Notes: a model not told the origin generated them from the letters alone. A stretch of 64,000 nt of DNA from Shouchella sp047238345 (GCF_047238345.1 NZ_JBDFMQ010000001.1:3828766-3892765); one strand, 5' to 3'; counted from the first letter of the stretch, positions 1 to 8,401 are shown. Numbers and translations: made by a program.

Positions 1-44
1 TACTGATTACAAGTCAGTTGCTCTACCAATTGAGCTAGACCGGC
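1..44 (-). tRNA. tRNA-Thr (TGT), partial at window edge
   Basis: The reverse complement begins with the acceptor and D-arm GCCGGTCTAGCTCAATTGG and continues into an anticodon stem-loop whose loop CTTGTAA gives anticodon TGT (Thr). The 3' half lies outside the window. It is the last visible member of a five-tRNA run transcribed leftward. Confidence 0.9.
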
Positions 45-47
45 AAG

Positions 48-123
<76 letters not shown>

Positions 124-166
124 TTACTATAACATCATGATTATTTTAAAAATTACTAAGAAAAAA

Positions 167-243
167 TGGCGGTCCGGACGGGACTCGAACCCGCGACCTC
201 CTGCGTGACAGGCAGGCATTCTAACCAACTGAACTACCGGACC
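167..243 (-). tRNA. tRNA-Asp (GTC)
   Basis: This is a 77-nt minus-strand cloverleaf. The acceptor GGTCCGG pairs with CCGGACC, the anticodon loop CTGTCAC gives GTC (Asp), the T-loop is GGTTCGAGTCC, and GCCA ends the gene. Confidence 0.96.
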
Positions 244-268
244 ATTTGTGTATGTATTTATATAAAAG

Positions 269-340
269 TGACCCGTACGGGATTCGAACCCGTGTTACCG
301 CCGTGAAAGGGCGGTGTCTTAACCGCTTGACCAACGGGCC
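269..340 (-). tRNA. tRNA-Glu (TTC)
   Basis: This is a minus-strand cloverleaf with acceptor GGCCCGT/ACGGGTC and anticodon loop CTTTCAC (TTC, Glu). Unlike its neighbours it has no encoded CCA: after discriminator A the next bases are CTT, so CCA must be added enzymatically. Confidence 0.95.
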
Positions 341-350
341 ACTGTAGAAA

Positions 351-426
351 TGGTGAGCCATGAAGGATTCGAACCTTCGACCCTCTGATTAAAAGTCAGA
401 TGCTCTACCAACTGAGCTAATGGCTC
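351..426 (-). tRNA. tRNA-Lys (TTT)
   Basis: This is a 76-nt minus-strand cloverleaf. The acceptor is GAGCCAT/ATGGCTC, the anticodon loop CTTTTAA gives TTT (Lys), and CCA is encoded. It is the first gene of the tRNA cluster, about 70 bases downstream of a good sigma-A promoter. Confidence 0.96.
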
Positions 427-497
427 AAATATTAAAACTGAGCAGACGGTGCAATAAGCAAGCCGTGTTTCGTCATATCCTCTCGACGACAAGATTT

Positions 498-526
498 ATA
501 ATATCATACATAAATCATCTGCGCAA
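498..526 (-). promoter_or_regulatory. Sigma-A promoter of the tRNA cluster
   Basis: On the minus strand TTGCGC is separated by 17 bases from TATTAT, pointing at tRNA-Lys. Long A and T tracts (about 527-555) sit just upstream of the -35 box, as in UP elements of stable-RNA promoters. Confidence 0.75.
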
Positions 527-592
527 CACTTTTTAAAAACTTTTTTAAAAAAACTTGTTTGACCACGAAAGTCAGTCTTAAGCATACTGAAA

Positions 593-628
593 TTAAAGGG
601 AAAACGCAAGCTTTTCCTTACGTTTTCC
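593..628 (-). terminator. Probable purA terminator
   Basis: Ten bases after the purA stop, the minus strand has GGAAAACG and its inverted copy CGTTTTCC around a 14-base loop, followed by CTTTAATTT. The T tract is imperfect, so it may be weak. Confidence 0.5.
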
Positions 629-638
629 ACACGTTCAA

Positions 639-1925
639 TTATGCAAATACACCACGAACCGTATTCGTTTGATTTCGATCTGGGCCAACAGAAAAAACGG
701 TTAATGGAATTCCTGTTAATTGACTTACACGCTCAATATAATGACGTGCATTTTCAGGCAGATCTTCCAATGTTTTTGCACCGGTAATATCTTCTTCCCA
801 ACCAGGAAGTTCTTCATAGACCGGTTCACATTCTGCTAAAACATTTAAACTTGCAGGGAACTCTTCCATCACTTCACCCTTGTACTGATAGCTTGTACAA
901 ATTTTCAACGTTTTAATCCCTGTTAATACGTCAATTGAGTTTAATGAAAGATCAGTAATGCCACTTACACGTCTTGCATGACGCACAACAACACTGTCAA
1001 ACCAGCCAACACGTCTTGCACGTCCGGTAGTTGTTCCGTATTCTCTTCCAACTTCACGGATTTGGTCACCAATTTCATCATGGAGCTCAGTAGGGAATGG
1101 TCCATCACCTACTCGAGTTGTGTACGCTTTAGAGACACCTACCACATGATGAATTTTAGAAGGACCTACGCCAGAACCGATTGTAACACCGCCGGCAATT
1201 GGATTTGAAGACGTAACAAACGGATAGGTTCCTTGATCGATATCAAGCATAACGCCTTGTGCACCTTCAAAAAGAACACGACGTCCTTCGTCAAGAGCGT
1301 CATTTAAAACAACCGATGTATCAACAACGTACTTCGCAATTTGCTGTCCATATTCAAAGTATTCTTCAACGATCTCATCAGCAGAAAATCCTTCTGTTTC
1401 ATAATACTTTTCAAATAAGCGGTTTTTCTCTTTAAGAACAGATGCGACTTTGCTTGCAAACGTATCTTTTTCTAGCAAATCAGCAATACGAATACCAATT
1501 CGTGCTGCTTTATCCATATAAGCTGGACCAATTCCTTTTTTCGTGGTCCCGATCTTATTTGCACCTTTGCGTTCTTCCTCTACTACATCTAATTTTATAT
1601 GATAAGGTAAAATCACATGCGCGCGATTTGAAATACGTAAGTTACTCGTATCGACATCTCGCTCATGCAAATAAGCAAGTTCCTCTACAAGCGCCTTTGG
1701 ATCAATCACCATGCCATTTCCAATTACACATGTTTTATCTTTATAAAAAATACCTGAAGGAATTAAGTGAAGCTTATACTTCTTTCCACCGAAAACAATT
1801 GTATGTCCTGCATTGTTCCCACCTTGATAACGAGCAACAACCTCGGCTTTTTCGGATAAATAATCCGTAATTTTCCCTTTACCTTCATCGCCCCATTGTG
1901 TTCCTACAACAACAACTGAAGACAT
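639..1925 (-). CDS. purA: Adenylosuccinate synthetase PurA
   Basis: This cytosolic enzyme of de novo AMP synthesis joins IMP and aspartate using GTP to give adenylosuccinate. The 428-aa product has the family GTP loop GDEGKGK (residues 12-18), catalytic Asp13 and His41 in NNAGHT, and the conserved segment GTTKKGIGPAY. I chose the ATG at 1925 rather than the upstream in-frame ATG at 1988. It is preceded by GGAGGTG, gives the usual family length, and a consensus promoter (1960-1988) lies inside the would-be extension. The gene is transcribed alone, with a PurR-type operator upstream and a hairpin downstream. Confidence 0.98.
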   Translation of the reverse strand: MSSVVVVGTQWGDEGKGKITDYLSEKAEVVARYQGGNNAGHTIVFGGKKYKLHLIPSGIFYKDKTCVIGNGMVIDPKALVEELAYLHERDVDTSNLRISNRAHVILPYHIKLDVVEEERKGANKIGTTKKGIGPAYMDKAARIGIRIADLLEKDTFASKVASVLKEKNRLFEKYYETEGFSADEIVEEYFEYGQQIAKYVVDTSVVLNDALDEGRRVLFEGAQGVMLDIDQGTYPFVTSSNPIAGGVTIGSGVGPSKIHHVVGVSKAYTTRVGDGPFPTELHDEIGDQIREVGREYGTTTGRARRVGWFDSVVVRHARRVSGITDLSLNSIDVLTGIKTLKICTSYQYKGEVMEEFPASLNVLAECEPVYEELPGWEEDITGAKTLEDLPENARHYIERVSQLTGIPLTVFSVGPDRNQTNTVRGVFA

Positions 1926-1959
1926 GTCAACACCTCCACGCTCATTAAAAACCATTGTA

Positions 1960-1988
1960 AGTATAGCAGTTCCATCCATGAGCGTCAA
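1960..1988 (-). promoter_or_regulatory. purA sigma-A promoter
   Basis: On the minus strand TTGACG is separated by exactly 17 bases from TATACT. Transcription would start near 1953, leaving a leader of about 28 bases before the RBS and ATG at 1925. The PurBox pair directly abuts its upstream edge. Confidence 0.85.
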
Positions 1989-1990
1989 TT

Positions 1991-2034
1991 AAATCCGAAC
2001 ATTTATAGATTTATTATTATTATCATTCGTTTAA
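1991..2034 (-). promoter_or_regulatory. PurBox pair (candidate PurR operator) of purA
   Basis: The plus-strand 13-mer AAATCCGAACATT (1991-2003) fits the Bacillus PurBox consensus AWWWCCGAACWWT at every position. A weaker box in opposite orientation with core TTCG lies at 2022-2034, 18 bases away, close to the usual 16-17. Its placement just upstream of the purA -35 box matches PurR-controlled purine genes of B. subtilis. This implies repression that is relieved by PRPP. Confidence 0.75.
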
Positions 2035-2042
2035 AAGTCTTA

Positions 2043-3404
2043 TTACATTGGTGGCATATCGCTTTCATCGTGTCTTCGATCTAGATTCACGAATTTGTTG
2101 TATTCTTTAACGAACGCAAGCTCAACCGTTCCCACTGGACCATTCCGTTGTTTAGCGATGATAATCTCAATGGTATTTTTATTTTCCGTTTCTTTATCGT
2201 AGTAATCATCACGATAGAGGAACGCAACAATATCTGCATCTTGCTCAATACTCCCTGATTCACGAATATCGGACATCATTGGTCGCTTATCTTGTCGTGA
2301 CTCTACACCTCGAGAAAGCTGTGACAGGGCAATAACAGGCACTTCAAGCTCACGTGCGATTGCCTTTAATGTTCGTGAAATCTCCGATACTTCCTGTTGG
2401 CGATTTTCACCACCTCTACCGTTTCCTTGAATCAGCTGTAAATAGTCAATTAGAATCATTCCAAGGCCACTCTCTTGCTTCAATCGGCGACACTTGGCAC
2501 GGATCTCACCGACTTTCACTCCCGGTGTATCATCAATGTAAATACCTGCTTTTGATAAAGAACCCATTGCCATGGATAGTTTATGCCAATCCTCTTCTTC
2601 TAGCGCGCCTGTCCGCATTCGCTGGGCGTCAATATTGCCTTCTGCACACAACATCCGTGTAACAAGCTGACTCGCCCCCATCTCCAATGAAAATATGGCC
2701 ACATTCTCTTCTGTTTTTGTTGCCACATTCTGAGCGATATTTAATGCAAATGCGGTTTTCCCGACAGAAGGACGTGCGGCAACGATAATTAAGTCATTTC
2801 GCTGAAAACCCGCTGTCATTGTATCTAGCTCAGAGAATCCTGTTGCAATTCCTGTAATATCTCCGCGTGATTGTTGCAATACTTCTATTTGATCGTACGT
2901 TTCAAGTAAAACATCTTTAATTTGTACGAAGTTTGTAGAGTTTTTCTGCTGAGCTACTTCAAGAATCGTTTTTTCAGCATGGTCCAGTATGGCACCTACT
3001 TCATCTTCACTTGCATAGCCATCTTTAACAATATCAGAAGCTGCACGAATTAAACGACGAAGGAGCGATTTCTCCTCTACAATTCGGCTGTAATAATCAA
3101 CGTTGGTCGCTGTTGGAACAGTTTCAGCAATATCTGTTAAATATGGAACACCACCAACATCATCCAGCCATTGCCTTCCTTGGAGCTCAGCAGTCAATGT
3201 CACTAAATCAACAGGATCACCTTTTTCACTAATATCCAGCATGGCTTCATAAATTCGCTGATGACTTGCTCGATAAAAGTCTTGAGGAAGGAGCCGTTCG
3301 CTCGCCGTAGTTAATGCATTTTCTTCTATTAAGATAGAGCCAAGAACGGCTTGTTCGGCTTCAATATTCTGCGGTGGAGTCCGATCATTTAGAAGATCAC
3401 TCAT
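2043..3404 (-). CDS. dnaB: Replicative DNA helicase (DnaB; DnaC in B. subtilis)
   Basis: This hexameric 5'-3' helicase unwinds DNA at the replication fork. The 453-aa protein has an N-terminal DnaB domain (about 10-115) that contacts primase and loader, a linker, and a RecA-like motor with Walker A around 209-218 (AARPSVGKTA) and a Walker B Asp near 320 (MILIDYLQLI). The C-terminal arginine-rich segment GVESRQDKRP follows the QLSRGVE motif. The start at 3404 gives the normal length. It lies downstream of rplI, separated by a strong hairpin, as in the rplI-dnaC order of B. subtilis. Confidence 0.98.
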   Translation of the reverse strand: MSDLLNDRTPPQNIEAEQAVLGSILIEENALTTASERLLPQDFYRASHQRIYEAMLDISEKGDPVDLVTLTAELQGRQWLDDVGGVPYLTDIAETVPTATNVDYYSRIVEEKSLLRRLIRAASDIVKDGYASEDEVGAILDHAEKTILEVAQQKNSTNFVQIKDVLLETYDQIEVLQQSRGDITGIATGFSELDTMTAGFQRNDLIIVAARPSVGKTAFALNIAQNVATKTEENVAIFSLEMGASQLVTRMLCAEGNIDAQRMRTGALEEEDWHKLSMAMGSLSKAGIYIDDTPGVKVGEIRAKCRRLKQESGLGMILIDYLQLIQGNGRGGENRQQEVSEISRTLKAIARELEVPVIALSQLSRGVESRQDKRPMMSDIRESGSIEQDADIVAFLYRDDYYDKETENKNTIEIIIAKQRNGPVGTVELAFVKEYNKFVNLDRRHDESDMPPM

Positions 3405-3437
3405 AGTGTATACCCCTTCTATAGTAGTAACGGAAAT

Positions 3438-3464
3438 GAAGCTGACTCGCTTTGAGTCAGCTTC
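3438..3464 (-). other. Intercistronic hairpin between rplI and dnaB
   Basis: GAAGCTGACTC and GAGTCAGCTTC form a perfect 11-bp stem around a 5-base loop. The minus-strand 3' flank is ATTTCC, not a T run, so this is not a standard terminator. It could be a partial attenuator or an mRNA-stability or processing element. Confidence 0.5.
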
Positions 3465-3473
3465 TATCCTTCC

Positions 3474-3917
3474 TTATACTTCCTTTACGTGAACATTTAA
3501 TACAGCAGTTACTTCTGGATGAATCTTAATTGGTACTTTCGTGTATCCGAGGGTACGAATAGGATCATCTAATTGAATTTTACGCTTATCAATTTTCTTG
3601 ACTTCTTTTTGAAGTGCTTCAGCAATTTGTTTTGTTGAAACAGCTCCAAATAAGCGACCACCCTCACCTGCTTTTGCAGGAATGGTGATGGTTAATTCTT
3701 CAAGTTTCTGCTTAAATGCTTGCGCTTCTTCTAATTCAGCTTGAACTTTCTTTTCCTGACTCTTCTGTTGCGCTTCAAGATCTTTCATATTACCAGAAGT
3801 CGCTTCCTTGGCTAAGTGGTTTGGTAGCAAATAGTTTCTTGCATAGCCTTCTGCAACATCCTTCGTCTCACCTTTTTTTCCTTTTCCTTTAACATCTTTT
3901 AAGAAAATAACTTTCAT
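3474..3917 (-). CDS. rplI: 50S ribosomal protein L9
   Basis: L9 binds 23S rRNA near the base of the L1 stalk. The 147-aa protein shows the conserved N-terminal domain with the glycine/lysine-rich segment VKGKGKKGE, a long connecting helix rich in K and E (about 45-75), and the C-terminal domain containing GRLFGAVSTKQI. The ATG at 3917 follows AAGGAGG with good spacing and overlaps the gdpP stop by four bases (ATGA), which implies translational coupling with gdpP. Confidence 0.97.
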   Translation of the reverse strand: MKVIFLKDVKGKGKKGETKDVAEGYARNYLLPNHLAKEATSGNMKDLEAQQKSQEKKVQAELEEAQAFKQKLEELTITIPAKAGEGGRLFGAVSTKQIAEALQKEVKKIDKRKIQLDDPIRTLGYTKVPIKIHPEVTAVLNVHVKEV

Positions 3918-5884
3918 CGTTCGGTACCTCCTTCAAATCCATCATCAATCGCCTGTTCTAGCCTAACTTTAACTTCTTCCCGTGTGGTCTCTTCTAATTG
4001 CGTTGCCGCATTGGAAAGATGCCCACCACCACCAAGGCGCTCCATAATGACTTGAACATTAATATCGCCTAATGAGCGAGCGCTAATTCCGACACGACCA
4101 TCGCCTCGCTTACAAACGACGAAGGATGCGCGCACACCACTCATCGTTAACAGTGTATCGGCAGCTTGAGCAATAATAATTTGATCGTATGGTTCATCAT
4201 CTTTTGCCATCGCAATTGCATACCCGTCGCGATAGACATATGCATTTTCCATCAACTTTGCACGACGTACATAGCTTCCTAGATCTTCTTTTAACAACTT
4301 CTGAACGAGTGCTGTATCAGCTCCGTTAGCCCTTAAAAAGGATGCAGCATCAAACGTTCTTGCACCTGTCCGTACAGCAAAACTTTTCGTATCTACCGTA
4401 ATTCCTGCCAGAAGCGCTGTTGCTTCTAATCGATCCATCTTAAACTGCATCGGTTGATATTCGAGCAGCTCTGTTACAAGCTCTGCTGTTGAAGAGGCGT
4501 AGGGTTCCATATAAACAAGAACGGGATCATGAACAAAATCTTCACTTCTTCTATGGTGGTCAAGAACAATAATGCGATCAACCATCTGTAGAAGTTTCGG
4601 TTCAATAACCATAGAAGGTTTATGCGTATCTACAATAACGAGCAACGTTTCTTTGTCTGCAATTTGGATCGCTTCTTCCGGAGAAACAAATTGATTCCAT
4701 AAATGTTCTTGTTGCTTCACTTCATCCAGCAAGCGCTGAACATCTGCATTTGTATCTTCTTCATCTAAGACAATAAAGCCTTCACGATCATTTAAATCGG
4801 CTAACTTTAACACGCCAATAGACGCGCCAATCGCATCCATATCAGGACGATTATGCCCCATCACAATGACTTTTTCGCTTTCTTTAACAAAATCACGCAA
4901 AGCATGGGAAATCACTCTCGCACGGACCCGCGTTCGTTTCTCAACAGCGTTTGTTTTTCCTCCGTAAAAGCGAACACGACCATTTTTCTTTTTAATCGCT
5001 ACTTGATCTCCTCCTCGACCTAATGCAAGGTCCAGGCTAGATTGCGCTAAAACACCAAGTTGCTTCAATGACGCTTCTTCCGTACCAACACCGATACTTA
5101 ATGTGATAGGTGCTTTTTCTTTTGCGGTAATCTCACGAATCTCGTCAAGAAGTTCAAACCGATTTTCTTCTAACAACAACAAAGTCTTGTGATTCATCAC
5201 CGCTAAAAAACGATCTGAAGACGTTCGGCGCAAATAAATATCATAGTCATTCGCCCAATTGTTTAGCGCTGTTGTGACTTGAGCCAATAAGCGGCTTCGA
5301 ATTTGGTCGTCCATGCTTTGTGTTACTTCATCATAGTTATCCAAATAGATATGAGCGATTAACGGTAGCATATGGTCGTACCGCTTCTGCGTCGTCTCTT
5401 TCTCTGTTACATCAACAACATAAATAAGTCTTTCGTTTTGTTCAAAGGTAAAGTGGTAATAACCTGAATCAAACTGAATGGTTTCTTCCTTCGTTTCATC
5501 TTGGATAAATTGCTGTAAATCCTCATGAATAACTGTTACATCCATTCCATTTAACCCTGTACCAAAACGTTCTTGAATAAATGGATTTGTCCACTGAATT
5601 GTTCCATTCTCATTATAAAGCACAATTCCGACTGGAAGCTTGGTTATTGCTTCATCACTTGCTTTATTTACTCGATACGATAAGGTCGATATATACGTAT
5701 CAAGATAATGATCGTCTTTCTTCTTTGCACGAAAATAGAAGAACAACCACACAAGCAACAGCACCGTTACGAGTAAACCAGCTTCCCAACGATTAAACAT
5801 AAGCCAGATCGTTAAAAACAAAACAAGGACAAACAATGTGATGACATACGTGTGCTGCCACCACGGCTTGTTCCAATTAGGCAT
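3914..5884 (-). CDS. gdpP: c-di-AMP phosphodiesterase GdpP (YybT)
   Basis: This membrane enzyme hydrolyses cyclic di-AMP and so influences potassium homeostasis, cell-wall stress and beta-lactam tolerance. The roughly 656-aa protein has two N-terminal membrane helices (about 12-50), a PAS-like region (about 80-160), a degenerate GGDEF domain (about 170-300) and a DHH/DHHA1 domain. The DHH domain has HNRPDMD near 344-350, VDTH near 418-421, the DHH motif near 442-444, and the C-terminal GGGGH. I prefer the ATG at 5884: it lies 9 bases after GGAG, whereas the upstream ATG at 5893 directly abuts that RBS. It is co-transcribed with yybS upstream and rplI downstream. Confidence 0.96.
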   Translation of the reverse strand: MPNWNKPWWQHTYVITLFVLVLFLTIWLMFNRWEAGLLVTVLLLVWLFFYFRAKKKDDHYLDTYISTLSYRVNKASDEAITKLPVGIVLYNENGTIQWTNPFIQERFGTGLNGMDVTVIHEDLQQFIQDETKEETIQFDSGYYHFTFEQNERLIYVVDVTEKETTQKRYDHMLPLIAHIYLDNYDEVTQSMDDQIRSRLLAQVTTALNNWANDYDIYLRRTSSDRFLAVMNHKTLLLLEENRFELLDEIREITAKEKAPITLSIGVGTEEASLKQLGVLAQSSLDLALGRGGDQVAIKKKNGRVRFYGGKTNAVEKRTRVRARVISHALRDFVKESEKVIVMGHNRPDMDAIGASIGVLKLADLNDREGFIVLDEEDTNADVQRLLDEVKQQEHLWNQFVSPEEAIQIADKETLLVIVDTHKPSMVIEPKLLQMVDRIIVLDHHRRSEDFVHDPVLVYMEPYASSTAELVTELLEYQPMQFKMDRLEATALLAGITVDTKSFAVRTGARTFDAASFLRANGADTALVQKLLKEDLGSYVRRAKLMENAYVYRDGYAIAMAKDDEPYDQIIIAQAADTLLTMSGVRASFVVCKRGDGRVGISARSLGDINVQVIMERLGGGGHLSNAATQLEETTREEVKVRLEQAIDDGFEGGTER

Positions 5885-5917
5885 GAATGTCATCTCCTAC
5901 TCATTACTACCAAATAA

Positions 5918-6853
5918 TTATTCCTTAAATCGATCTCTTATACGAAGCATCATATCAAACATTCCGATAATCCTTACAAAAAACACAGCTAGCGAGATCA
6001 ACAGCATACATAAAACAATTCCAATTGTCACCATGATCATCGAAGCTTTGGATGCCTTTTTATAATACATATAGGTTTGAATAAAAGAAAGCCCTTGTAA
6101 GACAAGGAAGATACTAAAAATATTAAACCCGATGAGTGAGACGCTCGCCATAAAAGATCCCTGTTCAAAAGGAAATAATCCTAAGACTAGAAAAATAAAG
6201 TAGAAAACAATAAAGTACCTAGGAAATTCCCAATCTCTAAATGGAGGAAGTTTATTATACGTGATGCCTACACGCTTAAACATCAGCGTAGATAGTCCAT
6301 AAACAATAAAGCCGTATATGGCACCAAAAACAAGCAATAGAAACGGCATCATATCACGTAACATTTGAATATACGATTCAATAAAGGCATCATCATAAAC
6401 ATCCACTGCAAAGGTTTCTGCAAGATTTTGCGTTTCGTACATTGTATCGCGAACAGCTCCTAAAATGGAAATGCCATACAAGCCTTCGATCACAACATAG
6501 ATAATCGCTGAAAATAAAAAGGGAGCAATGATGAACACACTAAGCCTTTCTACAGCCGATTTTCTCATGTATTGGTAATAACCACCAAGTACACCTATCA
6601 ACGCAAATCCAATTGGTAACAGAATAATGCTTGTAAAGATAAGCGATATGAGTATAGCAACGATACTCGACAGACTTCCTGTAAGAATTCCCGTTTTCAA
6701 GCCATATACAGAAGTCATATAGAGAAGCGGTAACGGAAGTGCAATAAATGCAAGTATATTTATTAATGGAATGCCCGTAACAAGCAAACTATATAACAGC
6801 ACAAAAAGTAAGCCGTTCATAATCCCTCTTGTTACTACTTTCTTGTCTTCCAA
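5918..6853 (-). CDS. yybS: YybS-family membrane protein (DUF2232)
   Basis: This is a polytopic membrane protein of unknown biochemical role, about 311 aa. About eight hydrophobic segments are visible, for example LLFVLLYSLLVTGIPLI near the N-terminus and YFIVFYFIFLVLGLFPF later. YybS is the usual gene upstream of gdpP in Bacillus. An ATG exists at 6877, but a TTG at 6853 is well placed after AGAGGTG and gives the B. subtilis-like length, so I use TTG. The gap to gdpP is about 33 bases, consistent with one operon. Confidence 0.88.
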   Translation of the reverse strand: MEDKKVVTRGIMNGLLFVLLYSLLVTGIPLINILAFIALPLPLLYMTSVYGLKTGILTGSLSSIVAILISLIFTSIILLPIGFALIGVLGGYYQYMRKSAVERLSVFIIAPFLFSAIIYVVIEGLYGISILGAVRDTMYETQNLAETFAVDVYDDAFIESYIQMLRDMMPFLLLVFGAIYGFIVYGLSTLMFKRVGITYNKLPPFRDWEFPRYFIVFYFIFLVLGLFPFEQGSFMASVSLIGFNIFSIFLVLQGLSFIQTYMYYKKASKASMIMVTIGIVLCMLLISLAVFFVRIIGMFDMMLRIRDRFKE

Positions 6854-6951
6854 TTCGTCACCTCTTTTAACGTACATGCTGTAATCATTTCACAGCCTTT
6901 ATCTATTTTATCGTACTTACTTCCAAAGTAAAAGCGACGAAATTTGAAATT

Positions 6952-7010
6952 AAAAAAAGAGAGCAACTAAGTTGGCTTTCAAGAAACCAGCTTAATCCAC
7001 CCTCTTTTAT
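6952..7010 (-). terminator. Terminator of the rpsF-ssb-rpsR operon
   Basis: Downstream of rpsR the minus strand has a nested hairpin: AAAGAG pairs with CTCTTT outside, and AAGCTGGTTTC pairs with AAGCCAACTT inside. It is followed by a run of seven T. Confidence 0.85.
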
Positions 7011-7017
7011 AGCAAAA

Positions 7018-7251
7018 TTAATTTACTTCGTTTACATATGGAAGTAAAGCAATTTGACGACTGCGCTTAATAGCAACAGTTAATTTACGTTGATATTTTG
7101 CAGATGTTCCAGTTACGCGACGTGGAAGAATTTTTCCACGCTCAGAGATGAAACGCTTAAGCAAATCAACATCTTTATAGTCAATATGCGTGATTTTGTT
7201 TGCTGTAAAGAAACAAACCTTTCTACGCTTTGGACGACCGCGACGTGCCAT
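7018..7251 (-). CDS. rpsR: 30S ribosomal protein S18
   Basis: S18 binds the central domain of 16S rRNA as a heterodimer with S6. The 77-aa product carries the conserved core IDYKDVDLLKRFISERGKI and RRVTGTSAKYQRKLT. It has a strong RBS (AAAGGAG). It is the last gene of the rpsF-ssb-rpsR operon and ends just before a terminator. The N-terminal CFFTANK has a single Cys, so it is not a full four-cysteine zinc form. Confidence 0.98.
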   Translation of the reverse strand: MARRGRPKRRKVCFFTANKITHIDYKDVDLLKRFISERGKILPRRVTGTSAKYQRKLTVAIKRSRQIALLPYVNEVN

Positions 7252-7276
7252 AATACATTCTCCTTTCTATCAACCA

Positions 7277-7759
7277 TTAAAATGGTAAGTCATCATCGGA
7301 AATATCGATTGAGCCATCATTTGAAAACGGATCATTGTCATAACCGTTTGAACGGTTTCCACCTGAACCTGAATTTCCTGATCCTGAACCATAGTTTCCT
7401 TGAGAACCACCAGCGTTTTGGTTTTGATTGTTTTGGCTATTACGAGGTTCAAGGAATTGAACGCTCTCGGCCACAATTTCAGTTACAAATACCCGTTTGC
7501 CTTCGTTATTATCATAACTACGCGTTTGAACTCGTCCATCAACGCCTGCTAAACTTCCTTTTTTTAAGAAGTTTGCTACGTTTTCGGCTGGTTTTCTCCA
7601 AACAACACAGTTAATGAAGTCCGCTTCTCTCTCCCCTTGTTGGTTTGAGAATGGTCGGTTGACTGCGAGCGTAAAGTTCGCAACAGCCACGCCATTTGGT
7701 GTAAAACGAAGCTCAGGGTCACGGGTTAGTCGGCCTACAAGAACAACACGGTTTAACAA
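7277..7759 (-). CDS. ssb: Single-stranded DNA-binding protein SsbA
   Basis: SsbA coats single-stranded DNA during replication, repair and recombination. The 160-aa protein has an N-terminal OB fold (about 1-105, MLNRVVLVGRLTRDPELR), a Gly/Ser/Asn-rich disordered linker (about 110-145), and the acidic tip DISDDDLPF that recruits partner proteins. It lies between rpsF and rpsR, the standard Bacillus order. Confidence 0.98.
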   Translation of the reverse strand: MLNRVVLVGRLTRDPELRFTPNGVAVANFTLAVNRPFSNQQGEREADFINCVVWRKPAENVANFLKKGSLAGVDGRVQTRSYDNNEGKRVFVTEIVAESVQFLEPRNSQNNQNQNAGGSQGNYGSGSGNSGSGGNRSNGYDNDPFSNDGSIDISDDDLPF

Positions 7760-7797
7760 TGCGATCCCTCCAGCCTAGCTCGTTTATTTTATCGTAA

Positions 7798-8085
7798 TTA
7801 TTGTTCGTCTTTTGTAACAAGCACACGGATTACATTATCATTGATTTTAATCAGACGATTAAATTCATTGATTGCTTCAGTGTTTGCTTGAAGATTAATA
7901 AGAACGTAATAGCCATCTTTGAAATCATTGATTTCATAAGCTAAACGTTTTTTACCGATCTCTTCTACCTTTTCGATTTCAGCACCGTTATCAGTGAGCA
8001 CTTTACTGTAACGCTCAACGATTTCCTTGTTTGCTGCATCTTCTAGGTTTGGAGCGATAATGTACATAATTTCATACTTACGCAT
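7798..8085 (-). CDS. rpsF: 30S ribosomal protein S6
   Basis: S6 partners with S18 on the 16S platform. The 95-aa product starts MRKYEIMYII and includes the conserved GKKRLAYEINDFKDGYYVL. An in-frame upstream extension to 8157 exists, but the ATG at 8085 has a near-perfect AGGAGGTG and gives normal S6 length. The would-be extension also covers a structured leader resembling the S6:S18 autoregulatory motif. It is the first gene of the rpsF-ssb-rpsR operon. Confidence 0.98.
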   Translation of the reverse strand: MRKYEIMYIIAPNLEDAANKEIVERYSKVLTDNGAEIEKVEEIGKKRLAYEINDFKDGYYVLINLQANTEAINEFNRLIKINDNVIRVLVTKDEQ

Positions 8086-8099
8086 TCCATTCACCTCCT

Positions 8100-8135
8100 C
8101 TTGGTCTAAACGGCTCTGTTTCGACACAGAGCAAG
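8100..8135 (-). ncRNA. S6:S18-type autoregulatory leader of rpsF
   Basis: The minus-strand leader folds as CTTG (8132-8135) pairing with CAAG (8100-8103), enclosing a CTCTGT/ACAGAG hairpin (8114-8131). An unpaired CCG (8111-8113) is followed by TTTAGAC on the 3' side. A bulged CCG in this position is the hallmark of the rpsF-leader element that mimics 16S helix 22 and binds the S6:S18 complex. The structure lies directly upstream of the RBS, so protein binding could block translation. Confidence 0.65.
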
Positions 8136-8165
8136 GAGCAAAAATCAATTCACTCACATTTCACG

Positions 8166-8194
8166 ATTATAGCATTTCATCTATGATTGAGCAA
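8166..8194 (-). promoter_or_regulatory. Sigma-A promoter of rpsF-ssb-rpsR
   Basis: The minus strand has TTGCTC, 17 bases, then TATAAT. The start would fall near 8158, giving a leader of about 70 bases that contains the S6:S18-type structure. Confidence 0.85.
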
Positions 8195-8362
8195 GCTTCA
8201 AATAAAAAATCACCTGCCTTTAAATAAGAGTTTTGAAAAATAGGGAAAATAGGTGTTGGAGTGTTGCGATGGGTTCTAAGGGGTTACCTACTCATTACGT
8301 CATTTCTCTTTGTTTTCCTTCTATGGAAAAAAGATATTTTTCGACATATAAGTTTTGCACAG
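8195..8362. other. Intergenic stretch upstream of the rpsF promoter, no gene seen
   Basis: Together with the rpsF leader and promoter this makes a gap of over 300 bases between rpsF and ychF. I see no ORF with an RBS, no tRNA and no repeat in it. The sequence is AT-rich, and the only structure found is the ychF terminator at its right end. Confidence 0.5.
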
Positions 8363-8363
8363 T

Positions 8364-8391
8364 AAAAAGGTCCGGATTACTCCGCACCTTT
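8364..8391 (-). terminator. ychF terminator
   Basis: On the minus strand AAAGGTGCGGA pairs with TCCGGACCTTT (10 of 11 positions) around a four-base loop, with a short T run, 11 bases after the ychF stop. Confidence 0.75.
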
Positions 8392-8401
8392 AAAAATTCT
8401 T

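Noticed and set aside
978..1870. Plus-strand frames of 76 and 142 aa opposite purA
   Set aside because: They are antisense to a fully conserved gene and lack an RBS and any family resemblance.
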